From Haloterrigena sp. KLK7 (GTDB lineage Archaea; Halobacteriota; Halobacteria; Halobacteriales; Natrialbaceae): a DNA stretch of 64,000 bases. The notes under the pieces are model-generated. The model saw only the letters and a program-made list of their open reading frames with translations. It was not told where the DNA came from and did no database searches. Shown here piece by piece: positions 1 through 7,823 of the stretch (the first letter of the stretch is position 1; every line of letters starts with the position of its first letter). The DNA is taken from positions 1,054,001 to 1,118,000 of the forward strand of contig NZ_CP149787.1 of assembly GCF_037914945.1 (NCBI RefSeq). Direction: 5' to 3'. The translations under genes were made by a program, and so were the position numbers.

Positions 1-19
1 CGTACAGACGCCCAGACAG

Positions 20-814
20 ATGCTCGACCTTCGCTTCTCGGAGGCGGAACTGGAACGGCGACGCGAACACATCACCGAGTTCATTCGGTCGCAGGTCGAC
101 GCCGCCGGCGCCGACGGGGCCGTATTGGGGCTTTCGGGCGGGATCGACAGCACGCTCACCGCCCATCTCGCCGTCGAGGCGCTGGGCGCCGAGAACGTCC
201 ACGGGCTCGTCCTGCCGGCCCGCGTCAGCAGCGAGGGGAACATGAGCGACGCCGAGCGAGTCGCGAAGGACCTCGAGATCAGCTACGACGTCATCGAGGT
301 CGAGCCGATCGTCGACGCCTTGCTCGAGGCCTACCCCGAAGCGGAGGGCGACCGCGAGGCCGTCGGCAACGCTCGAGCGCGCGCCCGTGCAGTGTTAAAC
401 TACCTCGTCGCGAACCACGAGGAGCGGTTGGTCCTGGGCACGGGCAATCGCAGCGAGGCCGCGGTCGGCTACTTCACGAAGTACGGCGACGGCGCGGTCG
501 ACTGCCACCCGATCGGCAACCTCTACAAGGGCCAGGTCCGCCAGCTGGCTCGTCACGTCGGCGTCCCCGAGGAACTGGCCGCGAAGACGGCCACGGCGGA
601 GCTGTGGGCCGACCAGACCGACGAGGACGAGATGGGCGTCAGCTACGAGACGCTCGACTCGATTCTGGCGACCCACGTCGACGGCCCGCTGTCGGTCGAC
701 GCGACCGCCCGGCTGCTCGAGGTCGACGCGGAGACCGTCGAGAAGGTTCGCGGCATGTACGACCGCAGCGAACACAAGCGGCAGGCGCCCCCGGCGCCGG
801 AGCCGCTCGACTGA
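20..814 (+). CDS. nadE: NAD(+) synthetase, ammonia-dependent type
   Basis: Last step of NAD synthesis: ATP-dependent amidation of deamido-NAD in the cytoplasm. The 264-aa protein has the PP-loop LGLSGGIDST at residues 36-45, the GTGNRSE motif at about 140-146 and a C-terminal DRSEHKR, all typical of NadE. At 264 aa it is the short form without a glutaminase domain, so ammonia or a separate amidotransferase is expected as nitrogen donor (family knowledge). It ends 6 bp before the convergent acetyltransferase. The nicotinate phosphoribosyltransferase at 59.6-60.7 kb belongs to the same salvage pathway but is not linked. Confidence 0.95.
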   Translation: MLDLRFSEAELERRREHITEFIRSQVDAAGADGAVLGLSGGIDSTLTAHLAVEALGAENVHGLVLPARVSSEGNMSDAERVAKDLEISYDVIEVEPIVDALLEAYPEAEGDREAVGNARARARAVLNYLVANHEERLVLGTGNRSEAAVGYFTKYGDGAVDCHPIGNLYKGQVRQLARHVGVPEELAAKTATAELWADQTDEDEMGVSYETLDSILATHVDGPLSVDATARLLEVDAETVEKVRGMYDRSEHKRQAPPAPEPLD

Positions 815-820
815 CTGCGC

Positions 821-1360
821 TCAGTCGGCTCGCGAGCGCCAGTTCGCTTCGAGGAGCCCGTACCAGTACGTGTCCCGGTAGTCGCCGTCGATGAACACTT
901 CGTCGCGGTGGATCCCCTCCTTCGTGAACCCGATCGACTCGAGCAGCCGCTGGGAGGCCTCGTTGAACTCGAACGCGCGGGCCGTGATCTTGTGCAGGCC
1001 GAGTTGGTCGAAGCCGTAGGTGACGAACCGCTCGGCCGCGTCGGTGGCGTACCCCTGCCGGTGGTGGTCGGGGGCGATCCAGTAGCCGATCTCCGCCCGG
1101 TCCGCCTCCTGATCGATATCGTTGAACGCGATCGTCCCGACCGGCGTCGAATCGGCGACGATCAGGAGGTTCACCGTGTCGTCGCCGCAGACGACGTTCT
1201 CGAAGAACTCCCGTTCCTGCTCGCGGTTGACGGGTCGCGACCGGCCGATCGGGCGCCAGACGCGCGGATCGTTGACCGCCGGGCGCAGGAACTCGAGGTC
1301 GTCTTCTTCGATCGGTCGGAGATCGACGCGGTCGCCGGAGAGGAAGGTCGGGCCGGGCAT
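821..1360 (-). CDS. GNAT N-acetyltransferase (RimJ/RimL type)
   Basis: 179-aa acetyl-CoA-dependent N-acetyltransferase. It starts with the usual GDRVDLRPIEEDDL strand, contains the acetyl-CoA loop HRQGYAT in the middle and the late motif FNEASQRLLESIGF, which is the RimJ/RimL layout used on protein N-termini or small amines. I chose the ATG at 1360 (MPGPTFLSG) because the 38 codons upstream are Arg/Ser-rich with no family resemblance. Convergent with nadE, 6 bp apart. Substrate cannot be told from sequence. Confidence 0.88.
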   Translation of the reverse strand: MPGPTFLSGDRVDLRPIEEDDLEFLRPAVNDPRVWRPIGRSRPVNREQEREFFENVVCGDDTVNLLIVADSTPVGTIAFNDIDQEADRAEIGYWIAPDHHRQGYATDAAERFVTYGFDQLGLHKITARAFEFNEASQRLLESIGFTKEGIHRDEVFIDGDYRDTYWYGLLEANWRSRAD

Positions 1361-1457
1361 TAATCGTCCCTCATCGTGAAACGGGAAAAACATTTCTGGA
1401 ACTATAGTTCTCGCGGTCTCGTCGTCTCGTCCGTCGATCGCTACTCGAGGACGGCGG

Positions 1458-2168
1458 CTACTCGAGGACGGCATCGATATCGTCCGCGTGGGCCGCGACG
1501 AGGTCGCCGAAGGCCCGAGCCTCGCGACGTTCCTGCGTCGCGCGCTCGCTATCGTCTCGGACGCGTCGTTTGAGGGCGGCGAGCGCGTCGGGCGCGTTCC
1601 CGGCGATTTCCTCGGCGACCGTCCGCGGATTCTCGTCGATCCGCGAGATCAGGCCCATCCGCAGCGCCGCCTCGGCGTCGACGGCCCGCCCCGAGAGCGC
1701 GAACTCGAGGGCGTCGCCCTCGCCGAGCACGCGGGGCAGCCGGACGGTGCCGCCCCAGGCGCCGAACAGACCGAACGTGACCCCGGGCTCGCCGTAGGTC
1801 GAGTCGGGCGTCCCGACGCGGACGTCGCAGGCCAGCGCGAGCTCGAGGCCGCCGCCGCGGGCGGGGCCGTCGACGCCGGCGACGACGACCGACGGCGAGT
1901 CCTCGATCGTCCGGGCGACCCGCTGGCCCAGGCGGGCGAACTCGACGGCCCGCTCGCTGTCGCCGTCGAGATCGGCGACCGCCGCGAGGTCCGCGCCCGC
2001 GGAGAAGGCCTCGCCGCGTCCGCGGAGGTAGATCACCGGCTCTTTGGCGTCCGCGACGGCCGTTTCGAGCGCCTCGAGTCCCGCGACGGTCAGGGCGTTG
2101 CGCGCGTCGGGGCGGTCGATCGTTACGGTGCGAATCGATCGGTCGGCGTCACTGTCCACATCGATCAT
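1458..2168 (-). CDS. Enoyl-CoA hydratase/isomerase family protein
   Basis: 236-aa crotonase-fold protein. Visible motifs are the oxyanion-hole segment EAFSAGADL near residue 60, RGGGLELALACDVR around 105-118 and FGLFGAWGGTVRLPR around 130-145. The Glu of GGGLELA matches the first catalytic Glu of hydratases, but the position of the second (PE in classical hydratases) reads EPG, so the second acid is missing. That points to an isomerase, thioesterase or other crotonase activity rather than a standard beta-oxidation hydratase (inference). I chose the ATG at 2168 (MIDVDS) over an upstream Met nine codons earlier. Confidence 0.85.
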   Translation of the reverse strand: MIDVDSDADRSIRTVTIDRPDARNALTVAGLEALETAVADAKEPVIYLRGRGEAFSAGADLAAVADLDGDSERAVEFARLGQRVARTIEDSPSVVVAGVDGPARGGGLELALACDVRVGTPDSTYGEPGVTFGLFGAWGGTVRLPRVLGEGDALEFALSGRAVDAEAALRMGLISRIDENPRTVAEEIAGNAPDALAALKRRVRDDSERATQERREARAFGDLVAAHADDIDAVLE

Positions 2169-2229
2169 GTACGCGAGTCTACCGGACGTTTCCAAAGGTC
2201 TTTGGCTCCCCCGTCGTAAGCCGCTATCA

Positions 2230-3063
2230 ATGGATCGAGCCGACAGCTGTCGGCGTGCCGCCTACGAAGCCGTCGCGGACGTGGAGCCGCCGGCGCTGCA
2301 CGACCGCATCGAGACCACCCTCACCGAGGCATCGATGGTTCCCGGCGTGTTGACACTCGAGAGCGCCGCGACGACAGCAGCCGACGGCCGTGCCGTCGCC
2401 GAGTCCGAGCGGGAGCGAGGAGGGGAGTCCGATACGGATCGAGAGACCGACCAGAGCCGCACCCGGCGCCGCGGCCGTGGCCGCGACCGCGACGGAGCCC
2501 CCGATTCCGACGGGATCGCCACGCAGGCGGCCGGCGTCCAGCTCATCTACGAGGGGCTGCGACTGACGCGGTCGCTCGCCCACGACGAACCCTGGGCTAC
2601 CGATGGGGAGGGTGACGACGACAGCGACCTCGCGATCCTCGCTGCCGACATCCTCGTTGCCCGCGGATTCTACCTGCTGGCTCGCACCGACGCCGCCGGC
2701 AAGGCGGTCCGGACCGTCCAGAAGTTCGGACGCGATCAGACTCGTCGCGACGCGGTCGCCGACGGCTCGAGCGCGGCGGCCACCGACGCGGACAGAGAGG
2801 CGCGCTCCGACGGCGACGAGGCGACGGCGATCGACGCCAATCTCGAGCGCGATATCCTCGAGCTCGCGGTCCGCACGGGCGCCGCGGCCGTCGGCGATGC
2901 ACCGTCCCAGCGGCTGCTCGCCACTGCCGAAGGACTCGCCGACGCCGTCGGCCCCTCCTTTCCGCCGGCCGCGGACTGTCTCGCCGACCTCGAGCCGATG
3001 CCCTCCGAGCAGTCGCTCGAGGACCCGACGACCGATCGGGCGACGTCGGCGACCGATCCCTGA
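2230..3063 (+). CDS. Haloarchaeal conserved protein (resembles DUF7114)
   Basis: 277-aa soluble, helix-rich protein of unknown function. It starts MDRADSCRRAAYEAVADVEP and has a well-formed helical segment AGVQLIYEGLRLTRSLAH near residue 100, followed by DLAILAADILVARGFYLLA. From memory this matches a widespread haloarchaeal family (DUF7114); the two helical blocks resemble polyprenyl-synthase-type helices but no DDxxD pair is present, so enzymatic activity is not supported. An acidic/basic low-complexity insert lies around residues 60-95. The start at 2230 lies 61 bp from the divergent crotonase start, so the two probably share a promoter region. Confidence 0.75.
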   Translation: MDRADSCRRAAYEAVADVEPPALHDRIETTLTEASMVPGVLTLESAATTAADGRAVAESERERGGESDTDRETDQSRTRRRGRGRDRDGAPDSDGIATQAAGVQLIYEGLRLTRSLAHDEPWATDGEGDDDSDLAILAADILVARGFYLLARTDAAGKAVRTVQKFGRDQTRRDAVADGSSAAATDADREARSDGDEATAIDANLERDILELAVRTGAAAVGDAPSQRLLATAEGLADAVGPSFPPAADCLADLEPMPSEQSLEDPTTDRATSATDP

Positions 3064-3166
3064 GGAGAGCGGGCTCGACACTGCAGGACGGCACCGCGAT
3101 ACACCGCCGCACGGCCCGGTGGAATCGAAAGCCCTAAAGAGTACTCCCGACAACGAAAGGATGCGC

Positions 3167-3238
3167 GCCTGGGTAGCTTAGCGGTAAAGCGCGTCCTTGG
3201 TAAGGACGAGAGCCCGGGTTCAAATCCCGGCCTAGGCT
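3167..3238 (+). tRNA. tRNA-Thr (GGT)
   Basis: A full cloverleaf reads directly: acceptor GCCTGGG pairs with CCTAGGC (one G-T pair), anticodon stem CGTCC/GGACG encloses the loop TTGGTAA with anticodon GGT, and the T arm is CCGGG-TTCAAAT-CCCGG. No CCA is encoded and no intron is seen. Unlike four other tRNAs here it has no repeat after its 3' end. Confidence 0.95.
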
Positions 3239-3440
3239 CTTCTCACGAACTCACACTCATAGCGTCAGTGCTACGTACTGAATACACGAGTCCACCCCGA
3301 GAGGGGCGCGACCGTCGGGACGTCGGTTCCGCATTCGGCCCTGGTAGCAGTGGCGGGGCGGGGATTCAACCGTGGCGAGAGTGTACGACGGCCCGTACGG
3401 ACCGAACGGCCAGTGCGGACGACTCTCAGCACGATTCATC

Positions 3441-4268
3441 ATGTCCTCTCACAGCACCGACACGGCCGACCTCGAGGCGACGTACGGAACCGACGAAACC
3501 GACACGCAGTCCGAGGGGAGCGGAATCCCGTCGACCATCGGCTCCCGAGTACGGGACGGCACGCTCCCGATCCTGTCCGGCGCCGCCCTGCTCGTCGATG
3601 CGATCCGGACGGCGGGACGGAGCCGACGCCGCGCCGGCCTCCGTGCGTTCGCCGGGGGCGCCCTCCTCGGGGCCGGGCTCCGGCAGCGGCGCTCGAGCGA
3701 CGACACGGCCGAAACGGCGGGCGACGAGTCGGGCGAGTACGCCGAAACCGAATCGATCGGGATCGGTGACGACGCGGGTGAGCTCTCGGACGACGCTCGA
3801 GCCCACCGCGAGCGGTCCGACGTGCGCCACGAGTCCGAGACGAACCCCCGCGGCGTCTCGGGGGAGCCCGACGTCGAGACCGAAACCGATCCCGACGAGG
3901 GCGAGGTCCGGTTCGCGACCGCGCGGAACGAGAACGCGTCGCCGAAGCCGCGCCTCGAGGACGCGGACGAGGAGGACCCGCGGCGGCCGGACACCGAGGA
4001 TCCGTCGACGCCCGACGACCACGTCGAAGTCGACCTCTCGACGGCCGCGATGGCCGACGAAGCCAGCGAGGCGACGGGTCCCGATCCCGAGCAGGCCTAC
4101 CCCTCGCTCGAGGGGACCGATCCCGAACCGATGTCGGAAGAGGCCCCGCCGCGAGGCGGTCTCGCCGGTTCGAACGCCGATTCGGGCGATACTGAAGGCG
4201 AGCTGAGCGACGATCGCTCGCCGACAACGGACGGCGAAACGGACCGCGAGGACGAGAACGATTTCTGA
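3441..4268 (+). CDS. Acidic protein with a hydrophobic N-terminal region, unknown
   Basis: 275-aa protein I do not recognise. Residues about 25-75 contain GTLPILSGAALLVDAIRTAG and RAFAGGALLGAGL, two short hydrophobic stretches that could be membrane-associated. The rest (about residue 80 to the end) is low-complexity Asp/Glu/Ser/Pro-rich sequence, likely disordered and cytoplasmic. Start at 3441 (MSSHSTDT) is preferred over upstream codons that overlap the region after tRNA-Thr. Confident as a coding region because of the strong acidic bias and length, not as to function. Confidence 0.6.
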   Translation: MSSHSTDTADLEATYGTDETDTQSEGSGIPSTIGSRVRDGTLPILSGAALLVDAIRTAGRSRRRAGLRAFAGGALLGAGLRQRRSSDDTAETAGDESGEYAETESIGIGDDAGELSDDARAHRERSDVRHESETNPRGVSGEPDVETETDPDEGEVRFATARNENASPKPRLEDADEEDPRRPDTEDPSTPDDHVEVDLSTAAMADEASEATGPDPEQAYPSLEGTDPEPMSEEAPPRGGLAGSNADSGDTEGELSDDRSPTTDGETDREDENDF

Positions 4269-4722
4269 CGCCGACGGAAACCGTTCGCTCGTCGCTCACG
4301 GCGACGCGAGCCCCGATTCGGAGGCGATCTCTCGATCGGTGACCGGACCGCTACGCGCTCGAACGTCGAACCAGAACGGCGCCGAATAAGACGTCTTCAG
4401 CGTTTCTATCGTCGATTCTCATCTACTGGCGAGACGGTAAGCGGATAATATGTGACGGTACTCGGACGTTCGTATATCGTATATATACATAGATTGAAAT
4501 GATCGCTTCACATCGAAATCCCGGTAAGAATCTCGCCGTCAACCATACCCGGTAGTTCTAGCTGGAAACTAACGCGTTCTAGAAGATGTCTCCGGAGAAT
4601 ACGTACGGAGAATAACTATTTCTGTCACTATTATAGCTCTGTTCTGGGTGCCAGATGACACAGCGATACCAATCGAGAACGGGAGGGAACAGGTGGGGCC
4701 GTCACTCACGGTGGGGGTCCAA
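4269..4722. other. 454-bp intergenic region, AT-rich
   Basis: No gene seen. The DNA turns AT-rich from about 4385 to 4640, in contrast to the flanks. A run of alternating A/T at 4471-4490 (cgtatatcgtatatatacat) is the best TATA-box candidate for the following HTH/peptidase genes, which would leave a leader of over 200 bases if the ATG at 4723 is used, or less if the GTG at 4648 is the true start. Confidence 0.5.
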
Positions 4723-5304
4723 ATGAGCGTCGAATCGGTGGGACAGACGTCCCTCGAGGAGTCCGACGACGCGACCGACGGGCTGACGCAGGAGGTAGCG
4801 TTTACCATGTTGAGCTGTCGGCGGCGACGATACATTCTCCACTATCTCAGACAGGAAGGCCGAGCGGTGACGCTCCACGAGCTGTCGAAGCAGCTCGCTG
4901 CCTGGGAGAACGACGTCGATCCAGACGCCGTCACGCACAAGCAACGAATGCGGGTCTATACGGCCCTTCGGCAGTCTCATCTGCCGAAGTTAGACGAGAA
5001 CGGCGTCGTCGAATTCGACGCGTCGGCCGGCACGATCGCGTTGACAGACGACGCGTCGGAACTCGAGGTGTATCTGGAGGTCGTCCCGCACGACGAGATT
5101 CCGTGGAGCACGTACTACCTCGGGCTCGGAGGAATCTGTGCCAGCGTGGTAGGGCTTTTCGGGATCGGCATCTTCCCGTTCTCGGCGCTCTCCGGGATCG
5201 GTATCGCCGCGCTCGTGACGCTCCTGTTTACGGTCTCAGCGGTCGCGCATCGATATCACGAACGACGGAACCGCCTCGGTTCGGACGGGGAGCCGCCAGC
5301 GTGA
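4723..5304 (+). CDS. Membrane-anchored HTH protein, DUF7344-type
   Basis: 193-aa protein with a winged-helix-like N-terminal domain (residues about 25-120: MLSCRRRRYILHYL, then LHELSKQLAAWEND, then RVYTALRQSHLPKLDENGVV). This is the DUF7344 pattern common in haloarchaea and also seen at 33158 in this window. Two hydrophobic segments follow at about 130-175 (TYYLGLGGICASVVGLFGIG and GIGIAALVTLLFTVSAVA), which would tether the regulator to the membrane. It ends 10 bp before the signal peptidase, so they are probably one transcript. A GTG at 4648 is an alternative start adding 25 residues. Likely the regulator of the secreted-fibre module (inference from position). Confidence 0.75.
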   Translation: MSVESVGQTSLEESDDATDGLTQEVAFTMLSCRRRRYILHYLRQEGRAVTLHELSKQLAAWENDVDPDAVTHKQRMRVYTALRQSHLPKLDENGVVEFDASAGTIALTDDASELEVYLEVVPHDEIPWSTYYLGLGGICASVVGLFGIGIFPFSALSGIGIAALVTLLFTVSAVAHRYHERRNRLGSDGEPPA

Positions 5305-5314
5305 GGTGACCGAT

Positions 5315-5944
5315 ATGGGAACGGACGAATCCACACGAGAGAGCCGTTGGAATCGGAGAACGCTCGGTAACATCATCGGCGTTTGTCTACTAATCGGGAT
5401 CGTCACGCCGTTTCTCATCGTAGGCGTCCCGCAACTCGCGGGCGCGAGCGAGAGCCACGTCGTGCTGTCCGACAGCATGAGCCCGACGTTCGAATCGGGC
5501 GACGTAATCCTCGTCGAGGACGTCGGTCCCGAGAACATCGAGGAAGGCGATGTGATCACCTATGCGGACGGCAGTGGGGAACGGACGACCCACCGCGTGG
5601 TCGACGTCGTCGAACGGGACGGCGAGCGCCAGTTCCGGACGAAAGGCGACGCGAACGAAGAACCCGATAGCGACCTCGTGTCAGCCAGCGCTGTTGAGGG
5701 CCGACACGCACATACACTGCCGTATATCGGGCACGTCGTCCTGTTTGCCGGCTCGAGGCTCGGGATCGCCCTGCTGCTGATCGTCCCGGGAACGCTGCTG
5801 GCCGTTTCCGAGGTATGGGAGCTGTATCGTGCGTGGAAGACTACCAACGACGACAGTCCGACCGATTCCGGAAAAACCGATGACGATGAGGTCAGTGAAC
5901 GGGCGACGAAGCACAGTAGACCGGAACCGACGGAAGACGATTGA
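5315..5944 (+). CDS. Signal peptidase I, SipW/Sec11 type
   Basis: 209-aa membrane protease that removes signal peptides outside the membrane. An N-terminal TM (about residues 18-45) is followed by the nucleophile box LSDSMSPTFESGDVI, then TTHRVVDV and KGDAN. Ser-Met, a His in place of the bacterial Lys, and the downstream Asp give the Ser-His-Asp arrangement of archaeal/ER and SipW enzymes. A second TM pair (HVVLFAGSRLGIALLLIVPG) and a hydrophilic acidic tail follow. The neighbours downstream all carry SipW-type or related signals, so it is likely the dedicated processing enzyme for them. ATG at 5315 preferred; a GTG at 5306 would overlap less naturally. Confidence 0.88.
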   Translation: MGTDESTRESRWNRRTLGNIIGVCLLIGIVTPFLIVGVPQLAGASESHVVLSDSMSPTFESGDVILVEDVGPENIEEGDVITYADGSGERTTHRVVDVVERDGERQFRTKGDANEEPDSDLVSASAVEGRHAHTLPYIGHVVLFAGSRLGIALLLIVPGTLLAVSEVWELYRAWKTTNDDSPTDSGKTDDDEVSERATKHSRPEPTEDD

Positions 5945-5957
5945 GCGAAAGCCACGA

Positions 5958-6239
5958 ATGAAATTGAACCATCAAACACGATTCGCGATCCTAATAGTGA
6001 CGATCACGCTCGCTCTGACGAGTGCGACAGTATCAACGACAACGGGAACTTTTCTCGATGAAGAAAGGGTGAACAACAATGAAATCGAATCCGAAATCTA
6101 TGGAAGTGAGTCGGCGAACAGTAGTAACGGAACACAGACAGTTGAGATTGATCAAAAGGGATCTGAAAACCAAACTGTCCTCAATGGAATGAATAATGGC
6201 GGCCACGATCAAAGCAGCGACAATGAATCGAATGGATAA
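5958..6239 (+). CDS. Small secreted Asn/Ser-rich protein, probable peptidase substrate
   Basis: 93-aa protein starting 13 bp after the signal peptidase. Residues 8-28 form a hydrophobic helix (FAILIVTITLALTSATVS), followed by TTTGTFLDEERVNNNEIESE, which has the layout of SipW/TasA signals (hydrophobic helix, Thr/Ser, then xFxDEE and an Asn-rich start of the mature chain). The mature part is Asn/Ser/Gly/Glu-rich and only about 60 residues. Codons are AT-rich, unlike the rest of the window. Likely a minor fibre subunit, anchor or accessory to the TasA-like proteins (inference); it has no recognised domain. Confidence 0.65.
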   Translation: MKLNHQTRFAILIVTITLALTSATVSTTTGTFLDEERVNNNEIESEIYGSESANSSNGTQTVEIDQKGSENQTVLNGMNNGGHDQSSDNESNG

Positions 6240-6455
6240 AATAATCTGAGGAAGACACGAAGTAGATCCAATGGGATAATCATTACAGGATCTGTTCTAG
6301 TACCAAAGATACAGTTGGTTAATAGATATAGAATAAGTTATTGTAATCGTCTTCTCTGATCCTCTCCTTTGAGGTATTACTATGGGAAGAATTGCTAGCT
6401 ATATTCAGTATCCACTCTAGTAGTGTTCAAGAGAAGCAGGGTGACTGCCAGTGAG

Positions 6456-7193
6456 TTAACTGGAACCCTGACGTAGAGAGAACGTCACGTTCGTCTTAAC
6501 TACGTCTCCCTGATAGTCATTCGGTATTTCCGCTGCGAGTGCGACCTCGATCGTCACGGTCGTTTGAGTGTCCTTATCATCGGCGGATCCGCCTTTCGGA
6601 GGGACTGGTGTGAGGTCATCTAGCGCGTCTTCGTTTTCTGCTGCAGCCAAGTCATCGAGATCGATGTAGCCGTTACCGTTCGTGTCTCGAATATCGGGAT
6701 GATCGCTATTACTCACTGATTCACCGTCGTTGACTAGTGTCAAGACAGTATTGCCGTCCGTGTCATCGTATCCCAACTTTTCTACCTTCACGTACTCAGT
6801 CATACCGTCGGCTCCATCAGTCGGATCACTTTCTGGACCGGATGAGGTTCCATCATCGCGATCACCGTTATCGTCCTCATATGTGTTATTCTCGAAGTCC
6901 AGTTTAACGTGAGAGCCATCAACCGTGCCACTGTTGAACAGCTGAACGTCTTGATCGTCCCACGCGTTCGAACCACCTGGCGCGCCACCCTGTATGAGCC
7001 ACTCTATCGATCCACCGTTCGTAATACCGAGGTCAAGAGTGCCTGCAGTTACTTCGTTTCTAGCACTTGTCTCTGAGTCACTGAAGTATGCCCATGTTCC
7101 AGCGCCTACACCGCCAGCAGCGAGACCTACAGCTGAGAGACCCTCGAAGAAACGTCGGCGAGTTAATTCGAGTTGCGATTCGCTGTCGTCCAT
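6456..7193 (-). CDS. TasA/camelysin-like secreted protein with Ca-binding-like loop
   Basis: 245-aa secreted protein. The N-terminus has TRRRFFEGLSAVGLAAGG (a twin-arginine-like motif and hydrophobic helix), then GTWAYFSDSETSARNEVTAG, the hallmark of SipW-dependent signals. The mature chain starts LDLGITNGG and contains FNSGTVDGSHVKLDF, typical of the TasA/CalY beta-sandwich. Around residues 165-180 the stretch DTNGNGYIDLDDLAAAE looks like a dockerin or EF-hand-type calcium loop. It starts 6 bp after the stop of the next gene upstream (7200-7823), so both are one operon. It converges on the small secreted gene at 5958. Probably a structural fibre subunit or surface protein. Confidence 0.8.
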   Translation of the reverse strand: MDDSESQLELTRRRFFEGLSAVGLAAGGVGAGTWAYFSDSETSARNEVTAGTLDLGITNGGSIEWLIQGGAPGGSNAWDDQDVQLFNSGTVDGSHVKLDFENNTYEDDNGDRDDGTSSGPESDPTDGADGMTEYVKVEKLGYDDTDGNTVLTLVNDGESVSNSDHPDIRDTNGNGYIDLDDLAAAENEDALDDLTPVPPKGGSADDKDTQTTVTIEVALAAEIPNDYQGDVVKTNVTFSLRQGSS

Positions 7194-7199
7194 GACGTG

Positions 7200-7823
7200 T
7201 CAGTTCTGTTTTAGCGCGACTTCGACGTCAAAGGTGACTTGGTCACCCTGTGCGTCGTTCTGGTTCCCATTGTTCGGGAACTCCCACTTGACATAGAGGT
7301 ACTTAGTCTCTGACGTCGAGAGGCCTTCTTCGGCGCTTTGTGGTCCGTTGCTGGCCACCGTATGGATATTGGCCTTGCTCAGGACATCGTTTTCGTCGCC
7401 ATCACCGAGATCCGTATCATTAGCGTAGTCGGGATCGATACCGACCTCAACCTTGAGGTAGTCGTCAAGTTCACCGTCACCGTCATCATCCACGGGTTCC
7501 GGGTCCTCATACCCGTTTTCAAGGCTCACAACATTGATGACATCAAGTTCAATGTCGCCCCCATCGATGGATCCTGCGTTGTTGAGCTGCCAGACAGCGT
7601 TTCCGGTGTCTCCTGGTTTTGCGTCGGGAACCGAAATGGGAGCATTCGCCTGCGTGGACAGCTCGAGATCGAGCGTCCCCGCGGACACAGTGTTCCCCGT
7701 ACTCTCTTCGGTGTCGCTGAAGTACGCCATCGTCCCCGCACCGGCAGCTGCGCTGCCAGCGCCGATGAGACCGATACTTCCGAGCACTTTGCGCCGCGAA
7801 ATGTCGAACGTGTTGTCGGACAT
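7200..7823 (-). CDS. TasA-like secreted protein with Tat and SipW-type signal
   Basis: 207-aa secreted protein and first gene of a two-gene operon. It begins with ISRRKVLGSIGLIGAG (a good twin-arginine motif), followed by GTMAYFSDTEESTGNTVSAG and then LDLELS, the SipW-type junction found in TasA and camelysin. The mature part has the TasA-type segments WQLNNAGSIDGGDIELDV and KYLYVKWEF, and Asp-rich loops. It shares layout with the downstream paralog but differs in sequence. Family knowledge: TasA proteins form extracellular fibres in bacteria and TasA-like subunits form bundling pili in archaea. A role in surface fibres is inferred. Confidence 0.82.
   Translation of the reverse strand: MSDNTFDISRRKVLGSIGLIGAGSAAAGAGTMAYFSDTEESTGNTVSAGTLDLELSTQANAPISVPDAKPGDTGNAVWQLNNAGSIDGGDIELDVINVVSLENGYEDPEPVDDDGDGELDDYLKVEVGIDPDYANDTDLGDGDENDVLSKANIHTVASNGPQSAEEGLSTSETKYLYVKWEFPNNGNQNDAQGDQVTFDVEVALKQN

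Noticed and set aside
3372-3440. Longer start for the acidic protein at 3441
   Set aside because: The 23 extra residues lie just after tRNA-Thr and carry no family features; the ATG at 3441 gives the typical Ser/Asp-rich haloarchaeal N-terminus.
4648-4722. GTG at 4648 as start of the DUF7344-type gene
   Set aside because: Not excluded, but the ATG at 4723 begins the conserved acidic N-terminus; the added 25 residues show no HTH features.
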